Assembly: GCF_005876955.1 (NCBI RefSeq) | Contig: NZ_SSCL01000005.1 | Span: 62,001 to 126,000 of the forward strand | Direction of reading: 5' to 3' | DNA: 64,000 nucleotides | Source of the DNA: Sinomonas gamaensis | GTDB lineage: Bacteria > Actinomycetota > Actinomycetes > Actinomycetales > Micrococcaceae | In this document: one piece after another, positions 38,104 to 47,731 of the stretch | Position numbering within the stretch: the first letter of the stretch is position 1 | Layout: each line of letters begins with the position of its first letter | The notes under the pieces: generated by a model | What the model was told of the DNA's origin: nothing | Seen by the model: only the letters and a program-made list of their open reading frames with translations | Databases searched by the model: none | Program-made: the position numbers and the translations under genes

Positions 38104-41100
38104 GTGGGCCAGCGAGTAGCATCCCGATCCAGCCGCCGTTCCGTGTTCCAAAGCACCCGGCGGCCCCTTGCCGCGTGGGTCTCTGCGCTGCTGTTCGCGG
38201 CAGTCTTCGTCGCGATCGCTCCCCAGACGGCGGCGCCGCCTGCACAGGCGGCCGCCAATCCCTGCGCCGCGCCGGTGGTGAGCGCGGTGGCCTGTGAGAA
38301 CACGCAGACCGGCACGCCCCAGACCGACTGGATGATCTCCGGCGCCGGCGACTCGACCATCCAGGGCTACGCCACGCAGATGAGCGCGAACGTCGGCGAG
38401 ACGGTGACGTTCAAGATCAACACACCGGCAAAGGCCTACCACTTCGACATCCTCCGTCTCGGGTACTACAACGGGGATGGTGCGCGGAAGATCGCCGCGA
38501 ACCTTCTGCCCACCGCGACCCTTCCTCAGACGCAACCCGCATGCCAGACCTTCTCTGACACGGGGCTCATCGATTGCGGAAACTGGGCGGCCTCAGCGTC
38601 TTGGACTGTCCCTGCCAACGCCGTCTCGGGCGTCTACATCGCTCACCTCGTCAGAAACGACACTGGCGGCAGCAGTTGGATCACCTTCGTCGTGCGAAAC
38701 GATGCGTCGACCAGCTCTATCCTCTTCCAGACATCCGACGAAACCTGGCAGGCCTACAACACCTACGGAGGCAACAGCCTCTACCAATGCACCGTCGCCT
38801 GCCCGCCGGGCAACCCGCTCGCCTACAAGTCGGCCTTCAAAGTCTCCTACAACCGTCCGTTCCACACCGCTCTGGACGATCAGGGACGCAGCTGGCTGAC
38901 CCAAACGGAACTCCCCATGATCCGGTTCTTGGAAGCCAACGGCTACGACCTGAGCTACCAAGCCGGAAACGATACGGCAACTCGCGGTTCGCTCCTCCTC
39001 AACCACAAGGCCTTCCTGACCTCAGGACACGACGAATACGTCTCCTATGATCAACGCACCAACATCGAGACCGCCCGCGACAAAGGCGTGAACATCGCCA
39101 TGTTTTCCGGCAACGAGCTCTTCTGGCGGACGCGGTGGGAGCCGAGCCAAGCTGGAACTGCAACTGCCGGGCGCACACTCGTCTGCTACAAGGACACTCA
39201 TTTCAACGCCCCCACAGATCCCGTGACGTGGACCGGAACGTACGCCGATCCGCGCTTCGGAACCGCAAACGGCGCTGGCAACCCCCAGAATTCGCTGACA
39301 GGCCAGTTCTTCAACGTCAATTCCGGTTCCACTGACATCACCGTGCCAGCGAGGTTTGCCGGATTGCGAATTTGGCGGAACACCCAGGTCGCTTCCCTCA
39401 CGGGCAGCCAGACGCTCACCCTCGGCGCCAACCTTGACACCCTCGGCTACGAATGGGACATCAATCCTGACAACGGGTTCAGGCCTGCAGGGCTATTCCC
39501 GCTCTCCTCTACGACCAACACCAGCTCAGAGGTCTTCACGGACTACGGGAGCACAACGACGACCGGGAAGACGGCCACGCACAATCTCACCGAATACCGT
39601 GCTCCAAGCGGCGCGCTGGTCTTCGGCGCCGGCACGGTCCAGTGGTCCTGGGGGCTTGATAACTTCACGACCGGCGCCAAGACGGACGCGAACATGCAAC
39701 AGGCCACCGTCAACCTGCTCGCCGACATGGGGGCACAGCCCGTGACCCTTCTCGCTGGACTCAAGGCCGCCACGGCGTCGACCGACACCACCGCGCCTAC
39801 ATCGACGATCACCGCCCCCGCGGCTAACGCCTCCGTCGCAGACGGCACCGCCATGACGATCTCGGGAACGGCGAGCGATACCGGCGGCGTGGTTGCCGGA
39901 GTCGAGGTCTCGACCGACGGCGGCACCACCTGGCATCCCGCCACCGGCACCACGAGCTGGACGTACTCCTGGGTTGCGCACGGCAATCCGACCACAACCA
40001 TCAAGACTCGCGCAGTCGATGACACCGGCAATCTGGAGAAGCCGGGCGCCGGCATCGTGCTGAGCGTGAACTGCCCATGCTCGCTCTTCGGCACGGGGAC
40101 CAAGCCCGCGAACCCCGATTCGGGAGACCCGAGCTCGGTCGAGGTCGGAGCTCAGTTCTACTCGGACGTGGCCGGAACCATCACCGGCGTCCGCTTCTAC
40201 AAGGCCGGCACGAACACGGGCACCCACGTCGGGAACCTGTGGACCACTTCCGGCACCCTGCTGGCGACTGCGACCTTCTCGGGCGAATCGACCTCCGGGT
40301 GGCAGAGTGTGACGTTCTCCAAGCCTGTCGCCATCACTGCCGGGACGCGGTACATCGTCTCCTACTACGCACCGAAGGGTCACTATTCCGAGGACTCGGG
40401 CTACTTCTACAACAACCCATCACCGCAACCGGCGGGCGGAGGCTCGGTCGACTTCCCGCCTCTTCACTTCACGCGAAGCCTGCCGGGCGCACCCAACGGC
40501 TTCTACGTCTACAACAATGGGTCGGCGTTCCCGAACAACCCGTACAACGCCGAGTACTACTGGGTGGACGCGATCTTCCAGCCGTCGGGGCCCACTCCTC
40601 CGGCAGTCACTTCGACATCGCCGGCATCGGGCGCAACGGGCGTGGCAGTCAACGCTGCCCCTAGCGCAACCTTCAACCAGGCCGTCACGGCCTCGTCAGT
40701 GTCCTTCACCCTCAAGGACGCCAGTGGAGCGACAGTCAACGGCACGACGGCGCTCAACGGAGCAGGCACCACGGCAACCTTCACGCCTTCCTCCTCGCTC
40801 GCGTACAGTACGCAGTACACGGCGACCGTCACCGGCGCGACCAACTCCACAGGGCAGACCATGTCTCCGTATTCGTGGAGCTTCACCACGGTTGCCGCGC
40901 CGCCCGCGCCGACAGTCAGCTCGACCTCGCCTGCTTCCGGCGCGACCGGAGTAGCGGTCAGCGTTACGCCAAGTGCGACCTTCAGCCAAGCCGTCACCAC
41001 GTCCTCAGTGACCTTCACGCTCAAAGACGCGTCCGGGACATCCATCTCCGGCAGCACCTCCCTGAACGCTGCAGGCACGACCGCGACATTCACGCCGTCG

Positions 41101-43443
41101 TCGGCTCTCGCCTACAGCACGCAGTACACGGCGACGGTGAGTGGCGCGACCAACTCCACGGGGCAGACGATGGCCTCCCCGTACACGTGGAGCTTCACGA
41201 CCGCCGCGGCGCCGCCGGCACCGGCAGTGAACTCGACCTCGCCGGCTTCCAATGCCACGGGTGTTGCGATCAGCGTGACGCCGAGCGCAACCTTCAACCA
41301 GGCCGTGACCGGTTCATCTGTGACGTTCACGCTCAAGGACCCTGGCGGTAATGCGGTCAACGGCAGCGCGGCACTCAACAGCGCAAGTACGACGGTGACC
41401 TTCACGCCGACGTCGGCTCTCGCCTACAGCACGCAGTACACGGCGACCGTCAGCGGAGCCACGAACTCCGCAGGTCAGACGATGGCCGCGCCGTACACGT
41501 GGAGCTTCACCACCGCCGCGGCGCCGCCCGCGCCGAACGTGTCCTCCTCCAATCCGGGGCCCGGCGCCACAGGGGTGGCAGTGACGGCAACTGTCAACGC
41601 GACCTTCAGCCAGAACGTGTCCGCATCGTCGATCCAGTTCGTGGTCACGGACCCGACGGGCGCGAGTGTCGGCGGAAGCGTCTCCTACTCGAGCGCCACA
41701 ACAACCGCGACCTTCACGCCTGCTGCCGCTCTCGCCTACGGGACGCAGTACACCGCAACGGTGAGCGGCGCCACGAACTCGACGGGCCAGACGATGTCGC
41801 CCTACAGCTGGAGCTTCACCACTGCAGCGGCACCGCCCGCCCCCAATGTGTCCTCGACGATCCCCGGCCCAGGGGCCACCGGAGTTGCAGTCACTTCTCC
41901 GGTCAGCGCGACCTTCAATCAGAACGTGACGGCATCGTCGGTCCAGTTCGTGCTCAAGGATGCTTCGGGCGCTACGGTAGCCGGCTCGGTTTCCTACTCG
42001 AGCTCGACGACGACGGCGACGTTCACTCCGACGTCAGCGCTCGCGAACAGCACGCAGTACACCGCGACTGTGAGCGGCGCCACAAACTCGACGGGTCAGA
42101 CGATGTCGCCCTACAGCTGGAGCTTCACCACAGCACCGGCCTACACCTGCCCGTGCTCGGTCTTCGCCTCGAGTGCCACGCCCGCAACCGCGAGCGCCAA
42201 TGACACCAGCGGTGTCGAACTCGGGATGAAGTTCCAGACCGACACAGCGGGCCAGGTCACTGGGGTTCGCTTCTACAAGGGTTCGCTCAATACGGGAACG
42301 CACGTCGGAAATCTGTGGTCGGCGAGCGGAACAAAGCTTGCGAGCGTGACCTTCTCCGGCGAATCGGCCTCTGGCTGGCAGCAGGCATCCTTCTCGACGC
42401 CAGTAGCGGTAACGGCCAACACGACCTACGTCATCTCCTACTACGCGCCGAATGGCGGTTACGCCTACACCGGCAACGGCTTCGCGTCTGCCCAGGGATC
42501 CTCGCCGATCTTCGGTCTCTCGAGTGGTTCGTCGGGCGGAAACGGCGTGTTCTCCTACGGCTCGGCCTCGACCTTCCCGACCGGATCGTTCAACGCCACG
42601 AATTACTGGGTCGACGCGGTATTCAATGCCGGCTCGACCTCAGCGCCGAAGGTCGTGAGCGTTTCCCCGAGCCAAGGGGCAACATCGGTTGCGGCCACGA
42701 CCACTGTGTCCGCCACCTTCGACCAGGCGATTGACACTTCCTCGGCAACCTTCAGCCTCGCCCCGAGCGGCGGGTCCGCGGTTGCCGGGAACACGACGAC
42801 CGCTTCGACCAACGGCACCTACACGTTCACTCCGAGCTCGGCGCTTGCGGCCAACACCACCTACACGGCTACCGTGACGGGCGTGAAGAATGCTACAGGC
42901 CAGGCGATGACTTCCGCCTACAGCTGGAGCTTCACGACGGGATCTGCGTCGTTCACGTGCCCCTGCAGCATCTTCGGCGCCTCGTCCACTCCTGCCACGC
43001 CGAACGTCAACGACGCGAACGCCGTTGAATTGGGTGCCCAGTTCACTGCAGACGTCTCGGGATCGGTGACGGCAATCCGGTTCTACAAGGGAGCGCAGAA
43101 CACGGGAACCCATGTCGGCCACCTATGGACGGCGAGCGGGACCCTGCTGGCAACCGTGACGTTCACCGGTGAAACCTCGAGCGGATGGCAGACTGCGACG
43201 CTCTCGAGTCCGGTCGCAATCAGTGCGAACACGACCTATGTCGTCTCGTACTACGCTCCGAACGGTTTCTACTCGGCGAACGGAGGCTACTTCAACACCG
43301 CGGCTGATGCTCCCCCGCTGCACGGCCTGGCGAGCACGGCAAGTCACCTGAACGGGCTGTACCGGTACGGCGCCTCGGCATTCCCGACGGACAGCTACAA
43401 CGCGACCAATTATTGGGTCGACGTCGTCTTCGCTACACCGTGA
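38104..43443 (+). CDS. Giant secreted multidomain protein: dimethylformamidase-beta-like domain, three DUF4082, six Big_5 repeats
   Basis: A 1779-residue exported protein. After a long signal peptide (hydrophobic core WVSALLFAAVFVAIAPQ) comes a region of about 500 residues resembling the N,N-dimethylformamidase beta-subunit-like domain (FDILRLGYYNGDGARKI, LFQTSDETWQAYNTYGGNSLY, KAFLTSGHDEYVSYDQRTNIE, NIAMFSGNELFWRTRWEPS). An Ig-like segment follows, then DUF4082 (656-825), five tandem Big_5 Ig-like repeats of about 103 residues (829-1344), DUF4082 (1347-1509), a sixth Big_5 (1514-1614) and DUF4082 (1617-1779). Each DUF4082 begins CPCS-(L/V/I)-F. No anchor or sorting tail is visible. GTG at 38104 has AGGAG six bases upstream. 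The stop overlaps the GH30-like gene (GTGA). It probably binds or modifies the cell-surface polysaccharide. Confidence 0.85.
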   Translation: MGQRVASRSSRRSVFQSTRRPLAAWVSALLFAAVFVAIAPQTAAPPAQAAANPCAAPVVSAVACENTQTGTPQTDWMISGAGDSTIQGYATQMSANVGETVTFKINTPAKAYHFDILRLGYYNGDGARKIAANLLPTATLPQTQPACQTFSDTGLIDCGNWAASASWTVPANAVSGVYIAHLVRNDTGGSSWITFVVRNDASTSSILFQTSDETWQAYNTYGGNSLYQCTVACPPGNPLAYKSAFKVSYNRPFHTALDDQGRSWLTQTELPMIRFLEANGYDLSYQAGNDTATRGSLLLNHKAFLTSGHDEYVSYDQRTNIETARDKGVNIAMFSGNELFWRTRWEPSQAGTATAGRTLVCYKDTHFNAPTDPVTWTGTYADPRFGTANGAGNPQNSLTGQFFNVNSGSTDITVPARFAGLRIWRNTQVASLTGSQTLTLGANLDTLGYEWDINPDNGFRPAGLFPLSSTTNTSSEVFTDYGSTTTTGKTATHNLTEYRAPSGALVFGAGTVQWSWGLDNFTTGAKTDANMQQATVNLLADMGAQPVTLLAGLKAATASTDTTAPTSTITAPAANASVADGTAMTISGTASDTGGVVAGVEVSTDGGTTWHPATGTTSWTYSWVAHGNPTTTIKTRAVDDTGNLEKPGAGIVLSVNCPCSLFGTGTKPANPDSGDPSSVEVGAQFYSDVAGTITGVRFYKAGTNTGTHVGNLWTTSGTLLATATFSGESTSGWQSVTFSKPVAITAGTRYIVSYYAPKGHYSEDSGYFYNNPSPQPAGGGSVDFPPLHFTRSLPGAPNGFYVYNNGSAFPNNPYNAEYYWVDAIFQPSGPTPPAVTSTSPASGATGVAVNAAPSATFNQAVTASSVSFTLKDASGATVNGTTALNGAGTTATFTPSSSLAYSTQYTATVTGATNSTGQTMSPYSWSFTTVAAPPAPTVSSTSPASGATGVAVSVTPSATFSQAVTTSSVTFTLKDASGTSISGSTSLNAAGTTATFTPSSALAYSTQYTATVSGATNSTGQTMASPYTWSFTTAAAPPAPAVNSTSPASNATGVAISVTPSATFNQAVTGSSVTFTLKDPGGNAVNGSAALNSASTTVTFTPTSALAYSTQYTATVSGATNSAGQTMAAPYTWSFTTAAAPPAPNVSSSNPGPGATGVAVTATVNATFSQNVSASSIQFVVTDPTGASVGGSVSYSSATTTATFTPAAALAYGTQYTATVSGATNSTGQTMSPYSWSFTTAAAPPAPNVSSTIPGPGATGVAVTSPVSATFNQNVTASSVQFVLKDASGATVAGSVSYSSSTTTATFTPTSALANSTQYTATVSGATNSTGQTMSPYSWSFTTAPAYTCPCSVFASSATPATASANDTSGVELGMKFQTDTAGQVTGVRFYKGSLNTGTHVGNLWSASGTKLASVTFSGESASGWQQASFSTPVAVTANTTYVISYYAPNGGYAYTGNGFASAQGSSPIFGLSSGSSGGNGVFSYGSASTFPTGSFNATNYWVDAVFNAGSTSAPKVVSVSPSQGATSVAATTTVSATFDQAIDTSSATFSLAPSGGSAVAGNTTTASTNGTYTFTPSSALAANTTYTATVTGVKNATGQAMTSAYSWSFTTGSASFTCPCSIFGASSTPATPNVNDANAVELGAQFTADVSGSVTAIRFYKGAQNTGTHVGHLWTASGTLLATVTFTGETSSGWQTATLSSPVAISANTTYVVSYYAPNGFYSANGGYFNTAADAPPLHGLASTASHLNGLYRYGASAFPTDSYNATNYWVDVVFATP
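40591..42136. repeat. Five tandem approx. 310-bp repeats encoding Big_5 domains
   Basis: Five consecutive units of about 306-312 bp begin near 40591, 40906, 41215, 41521 and 41830. Each encodes a domain ending in PY(S/T)WSFTT followed by AAPPAP linkers. Units 1-3 are closest to each other, as are units 4-5 (SNPGPGATGVAVT / STIPGPGATGVAVT), indicating stepwise duplication. Confidence 0.85.
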
Positions 43444-44939
43444 GCGGAGTTGCCAAGAGGAGAGCGCGGCGACGGTTGACCGCCGCCGCGCTCGGCCTCA
43501 TCCTCCTGCTGATCGCGGGCTGCGTGGCTCCCGAGCCCGAGACCACCTCCGCGCCGGCCGCGCAGCGCCCCACAGCGGCCCCGCCGATCCTCGATTCAGA
43601 GAACTCCTCTCCGGCATTGCCGCCCGCAGCGGTCACGAGCGGAGCCCTCACGACTGATGAGCTCGTGATCGATGCGGGCAGCAGGCAGCAGATCGTCAGC
43701 GGTTTGGGGATCGACGCGAATGTGCACAGCTGGAAGGGCGGACAGCTCAAACCGGCGATAGATGCCTACTCCGCCTGGGGTCCCCTGACGTGGCGCGTCA
43801 TCATCGAGAAGTCCGATTGGGAGTCCGCCCAAGTGGGTGACCCAAACGCGATCGATTGGGCTTACTACAACTCGGTGCTCACGTCTCCGAAACTCGAAGA
43901 TCTCTGGGACACCATCGCCTACATCGAATCAAAGCCAGGCCAGACGGTCTCGCTGAGCCTCATGGGCGGGGTGCCAGCGTGGATGGGAGGAACGCACATC
44001 CTGCCCGATAAAGAAGACTATTGGGTGCGGATGGTTGCCTCACTCGTGGGCTACGCCCGCGAGAAGCGGGGACTGAAACTGAATCTCCTCAGCCCACTGA
44101 ACGAGCCAGACCTCAACGGAATCGAAGGTCCTAAAGTCGACCCAGACCAGACGGTGCGGTTGTTTGACAAGCTGGGACACCGACTGGAATCGATGGGACT
44201 CGGGGACGTCAAATTCGTTGCACCCGACGCTTCAAGTGTGGAGGGCGCGAAAAGTGCGTACGCGCCCCTTCTGATGGCCGATCCCTATGTACGGTCGAAG
44301 ATCGCGCACCTAGGTGTCCACACCTATTCGGGTGACCTGGCGGACCTCCCCTCCACGCTCAAAGAAGGCGACCCCGACGTGTGGGTCACCGAATTCAACA
44401 CCGCGTGCGACAGCTGCGACAGCGGAGTGAAACCGGACGATTCATGGAATCGCGCGACGTCGACTGCTTCGATTCTGCTCTCCCTGCTTGAACAGGGAGC
44501 CTCCGGGGCCCAGTTGTACGATGCTTGGGACGGCTTCTACGAGCATCACGGGGCGTTCGGCTATTGGGGGGCTTTGGCCTACGACGCCCAGAGCGGCACC
44601 TACATTCGGCGCCAGACCTTTGAGGTCCTCAAGCTCCTCTATAGATACCTGCCCCCTGGCTTCGTTCGAGTGCGATCTCACGGGGCATCTGCCGTCACGG
44701 CAGTGGCCTTTGCCGATCCCCGGTCCGGGGCGCTGACAATCGTCGGTGTCAACGGCACAAGTTCTTCCCAGCGATTCCGCATTTCGGATTCATCAGCTCG
44801 CAGTGCCTTCTCCACCACGGAATTCTCGGCCCTCACGGATGACGGCGTGACGTCATCGCCCCAGCCCCTCTCAGACGCCTCAAGCCTCACCGTATCCGTC
44901 CCGCCCGATTCCGTCTTTGCCGTCAGCGCAAAGCGCTGA
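43440..44939 (+). CDS. GH30-like glycoside hydrolase lipoprotein
   Basis: A 499-residue exported lipoprotein with a lipobox LLLIAGC at about residues 21-27 and a Thr/Ala/Pro linker. It then forms a TIM-barrel hydrolase: IDAGSRQQIVSGLGIDANVHSWKGG, RVIIEKSDWE, LMGGVPAWMGG, LLSPLNEPDLNG with candidate acid/base Glu222, HLGVHTYSG, and DVWVTEFNT with candidate nucleophile Glu318, then a beta-sandwich C-terminal domain (LTIVGVNGTSSSQRFRI). The Glu spacing and NEP/TEF motifs fit clan GH-A, most like GH30. Coupled by GTGA to the giant DUF4082 gene, it likely trims or edits the surface polysaccharide. Its 3' end overlaps the convergent Wzy-like gene by 17 bp. Confidence 0.82.
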   Translation: MSGVAKRRARRRLTAAALGLILLLIAGCVAPEPETTSAPAAQRPTAAPPILDSENSSPALPPAAVTSGALTTDELVIDAGSRQQIVSGLGIDANVHSWKGGQLKPAIDAYSAWGPLTWRVIIEKSDWESAQVGDPNAIDWAYYNSVLTSPKLEDLWDTIAYIESKPGQTVSLSLMGGVPAWMGGTHILPDKEDYWVRMVASLVGYAREKRGLKLNLLSPLNEPDLNGIEGPKVDPDQTVRLFDKLGHRLESMGLGDVKFVAPDASSVEGAKSAYAPLLMADPYVRSKIAHLGVHTYSGDLADLPSTLKEGDPDVWVTEFNTACDSCDSGVKPDDSWNRATSTASILLSLLEQGASGAQLYDAWDGFYEHHGAFGYWGALAYDAQSGTYIRRQTFEVLKLLYRYLPPGFVRVRSHGASAVTAVAFADPRSGALTIVGVNGTSSSQRFRISDSSARSAFSTTEFSALTDDGVTSSPQPLSDASSLTVSVPPDSVFAVSAKR

Positions 44940-46263
44940 CACCATCGGCGGAACGTTGCGACGAATTGATGTCGAGGCCAACGAAGATTCCGCCTCGGGC
45001 TGATGACACGCGGTGGTAGGCGCCAGCCAAGCCGGCGAGAAGGAAGATGAAGGCCGACGAAAGCGGGAAGGACAGCGCGTCGAAGAAGGTGAAGCTCACA
45101 GCACTCGCGCAGACCGCTGCCGCGATCGAGCTCCCGATCTGCCTCTGGAAGGGGGTGCGCGCATGCATGGATGATCGCCAGGCGGCGCCAATTCCCAAGA
45201 CGAACAGGCTGACGACCGCAATCAGTCCCACGAGACCGAGCTCGACGACCACACCGAGGTATTGATTGTCCAAGTAGACATAGCTAGGCAGGAGAGTCCC
45301 GAATCCCCGTCCGAAAATTGGTGTCCGCGCTACCATGCTGAAGGCCACGTCATAACTGTTGACGCGCGAAGCCACGCTGGGGTCGCCCGCGGCCCCGGTG
45401 AACATCCCCACGATGGTTCCCGCAAATCCCGGAACCGAGACGTACACGACGCCGAAGAGCCCCACTCCGAGCATCGAGGCAAAGAGCCTGCGCCTCGGGG
45501 GCCAGGCGGCGAAGAGAACACACACCGCCACGATGGCCGCGACAAGAGCGGAACGCGAAACCGACAGGAGGGTGGCGGCTCCCATCGCTGCAGCCGGCCA
45601 CCAGCGGGAGAGGAGGCTGCGCTCTCGGTCCTCGAGCGCCAGCCCGAGGGCGAGGGGGAGAATTGCGCAGAGGACCAGCCCGTATTCGAGCGGATGTGTT
45701 GCTGTTCCCGCCGCACGGACAAAACCGCCCCTCTGGTCGATTGCGCCCGCAGTGTCACCGGTCATGCCCGGGATGCTGATCCAGCCGAGCAGAGAACTCT
45801 TGGTCACGAACTGCGCCAATCCGAGAAGCGCCATGAGGGCGCCCGCCGTGACGATCCGGCGAACCATGATGATGATGTCGTCCATGCTTCGCAGGCCATC
45901 GTGGACCAGAAGGAAGAGCCCGCACCATCCCACCAAGCGGAGCAGGCCCGTGTCCGCAGGGCTTACCTCTGCAACCGGCAATCCCCTGAACATCGCGGCT
46001 GCATAGCTCGCGAGCACCGCGAGGAAGACCGCAGCAAGCGCCCATCGTACAGGCTGGAAGCGCCACGGCGTCGGTACGTGACGGCGGAGCCGGTCCGCCA
46101 GCCACCACGCGAACATGATGAGAGTCAGCAGCGTGGTGGGGCGCCCCACCGCCCCGATGACGGAGAACGTCAGGTACGAAGGCACGAAGCACAGGATCAG
46201 GAAGATCGACAGCATGGTCTTCGCGTCGAACGTCCTCCGGATCGCGTGTGAGAACGTGCTCAC
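44923..46263 (-). CDS. O-antigen ligase/polymerase (Wzy-like)
   Basis: A 446-residue polytopic membrane protein with about 11-12 hydrophobic segments and the Wzy_C-type central region: GLVLCAILPLALGLALEDRERSLLSRWWPAAAMGAATLLSVSRSALVAAIVAV. The large external loop has TPIFGRGFGTLLPSYVYLDNQYLGVVVELGLVGLIAVV, where RSA and GRGFG...DNQYL are typical. It would polymerise lipid-linked repeat units at the outer face of the membrane. The GTG start overlaps the Wzz-like stop by four bases. It is the last gene of the minus-strand operon. Confidence 0.85.
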   Translation of the reverse strand: MSTFSHAIRRTFDAKTMLSIFLILCFVPSYLTFSVIGAVGRPTTLLTLIMFAWWLADRLRRHVPTPWRFQPVRWALAAVFLAVLASYAAAMFRGLPVAEVSPADTGLLRLVGWCGLFLLVHDGLRSMDDIIIMVRRIVTAGALMALLGLAQFVTKSSLLGWISIPGMTGDTAGAIDQRGGFVRAAGTATHPLEYGLVLCAILPLALGLALEDRERSLLSRWWPAAAMGAATLLSVSRSALVAAIVAVCVLFAAWPPRRRLFASMLGVGLFGVVYVSVPGFAGTIVGMFTGAAGDPSVASRVNSYDVAFSMVARTPIFGRGFGTLLPSYVYLDNQYLGVVVELGLVGLIAVVSLFVLGIGAAWRSSMHARTPFQRQIGSSIAAAVCASAVSFTFFDALSFPLSSAFIFLLAGLAGAYHRVSSARGGIFVGLDINSSQRSADGVSALR

Positions 46264-46922
46264 GCCGTCATCCTCCCCCGACGCGCGAAATTCCTGTGCC
46301 TGATGGATCGGTCCAGAATGGCGATGGCCATGCCGGTCAGGAATACGCCGATGGACACCAGCGAAGCCTCCGCCCTCATCCGTGTGCCAAGGGATGCTCC
46401 ACCGTCGACAACCTCAACCGAGGAGACGGAGGTTGAGATGAAGGCATCGGGTGGGATCGACAATCGTGCCTGAAGCTCAGACGCCGCCGCCGTGATCTCT
46501 TGAATCAAGGAGCTCGCCTTGGCCGCCGCCATTTCTGGTGTCGCGGCGACCGACTCCACTTGCAGTCTGGGCTGGTTGTACTCCACTGACCACTGGCCGC
46601 CCGAATTCGGCAGCACAACGGTGAAGCCGTTCCGGACCCCGGCACCGACGAGCGAGCCTCCGAAGGAAGTGCTTTCCTGGGCCTGCCCGTCGTCAATGGC
46701 CAAACGCACCATGGCCGCGAAATTCACCAGAGCTGCAAGACCGCCGTCGTCCGTCTTGGAGAGTGAGATGGAGCCGGGCCAGAGGAAGGTAACGGATCCC
46801 CGGGCCGAGTAGACGTGCTGCCCTGGCCACAGGAAGACGCAGCTGGCGGCGACCGCCATGAGCATGGCAACGACGGCATACCATCGTCTGCTCATTGCAG
46901 CGAAGAATTCGGCGGGCGTCAT
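46260..46922 (-). CDS. Wzz/Wzc-like chain-length determinant membrane protein 2
   Basis: A 220-residue protein with two membrane helices near the ends (VVAMLMAVAASCVFLWPG and LVSIGVFLTGMAIAILDRSI) and an extracytoplasmic region between, as in Wzz/KpsE-type co-polymerases. There is no tyrosine kinase domain. ARGSVTFLWPGSISLSKTDDGG and ASSLIQEITAAASELQARLSIPP are the periplasmic core, with a possible short helix. It overlaps the preceding Wzz-like gene and the Wzy gene by four bases each. Its small size suggests it forms the regulator together with the 270-residue paralogue encoded upstream. Chain-length control is inferred. Confidence 0.72.
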   Translation of the reverse strand: MTPAEFFAAMSRRWYAVVAMLMAVAASCVFLWPGQHVYSARGSVTFLWPGSISLSKTDDGGLAALVNFAAMVRLAIDDGQAQESTSFGGSLVGAGVRNGFTVVLPNSGGQWSVEYNQPRLQVESVAATPEMAAAKASSLIQEITAAASELQARLSIPPDAFISTSVSSVEVVDGGASLGTRMRAEASLVSIGVFLTGMAIAILDRSIRHRNFARRGRMTA

Positions 46923-47731
46923 CGCGCCGCGCTCGCACTCCGGCTCGGCCTCCGGTGCATCCCCCTTGCCGGCTCCTCAGGGTCCTCCTCAGCCGAGGCA
47001 GTCCGCTGCTGCGCATCGGCGTCGACGTGCGCGGAGACAAGGAGAGCAGCATACGCCGGTTCCGCCGCGTGGCTGGCGGAGCCAGAACGAGCGGCAATCT
47101 TCCGCCCGCCGCCACCCTCCCGACGTCGCTTCTGGCGCAGGAGCAGGCCGTCCAAGAGGGCCGTGAACAGCACCACGAGAACGATCCCTGCCGCGCCGAC
47201 GGCTCCCACTGCCTGGATCTGTCCCTTCGTGTCGGGGACAGGCGGCGACGGGTCGGCAACTGGCATCGACGAAATGCGCGACGTCGCCGGCACGTGCAGC
47301 GAGTCCTGCATTGCCGTGAGCTCGGTGGGGACGTCGGCAAGAATTGCCGCCAGAGCCTGTTCCGCCGTGGCTGAAGATCTCGCCTTCACCGCCACCACAA
47401 GGATTGAGCTTCCCGACGTGACGTCCGGCAGAGCCGTGTACGACATCTTCGGGTACTGCGCCGAGAATTTATCCACCGTCTCGGCGGCCGCCATCCGTCG
47501 AGTGAGCACGTCCATAGCCTGCCCCAGCCCGCCGAGGAAGAGGTAGGGGTTGCCTCCGGATCCCACGCTCTGAGCCGAAGGGAGCAGGACAAGGCTACCG
47601 CTCGCCTTATAGTCGACCGGGACGGAGACATACGCGAGGGCGCACGCCGCACCGACGACGATGAGTCCTGCTAGAGCCGCATACCACCTTCGTACGAGAG
47701 CCCATCCCACCATTCTGAGCTTCATTGTCAC
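46919..47731 (-). CDS. Wzz/Wzc-like chain-length determinant membrane protein 1
   Basis: A 270-residue protein with an N-terminal helix WYAALAGLIVVGAACALAYVSV, an extracytoplasmic domain beginning VDYKASGSLVLLPSAQSVGSGGNPYLFLGGL, and a second helix VGAVGAAGIVLVVLFTALLDGLLL. A basic, disordered cytoplasmic tail of about 70 residues follows (KRRREGGGGRKIAARSG onward). The YKASGSLVLLP segment is typical of Wzz-domain proteins. No Walker motifs are present. The GTG start overlaps the upstream glycosyltransferase stop (GTGA), and its own stop overlaps the next Wzz-like gene. It is likely a co-polymerase that sets polysaccharide length. Confidence 0.75.
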   Translation of the reverse strand: MTMKLRMVGWALVRRWYAALAGLIVVGAACALAYVSVPVDYKASGSLVLLPSAQSVGSGGNPYLFLGGLGQAMDVLTRRMAAAETVDKFSAQYPKMSYTALPDVTSGSSILVVAVKARSSATAEQALAAILADVPTELTAMQDSLHVPATSRISSMPVADPSPPVPDTKGQIQAVGAVGAAGIVLVVLFTALLDGLLLRQKRRREGGGGRKIAARSGSASHAAEPAYAALLVSAHVDADAQQRTASAEEDPEEPARGMHRRPSRSASAAR

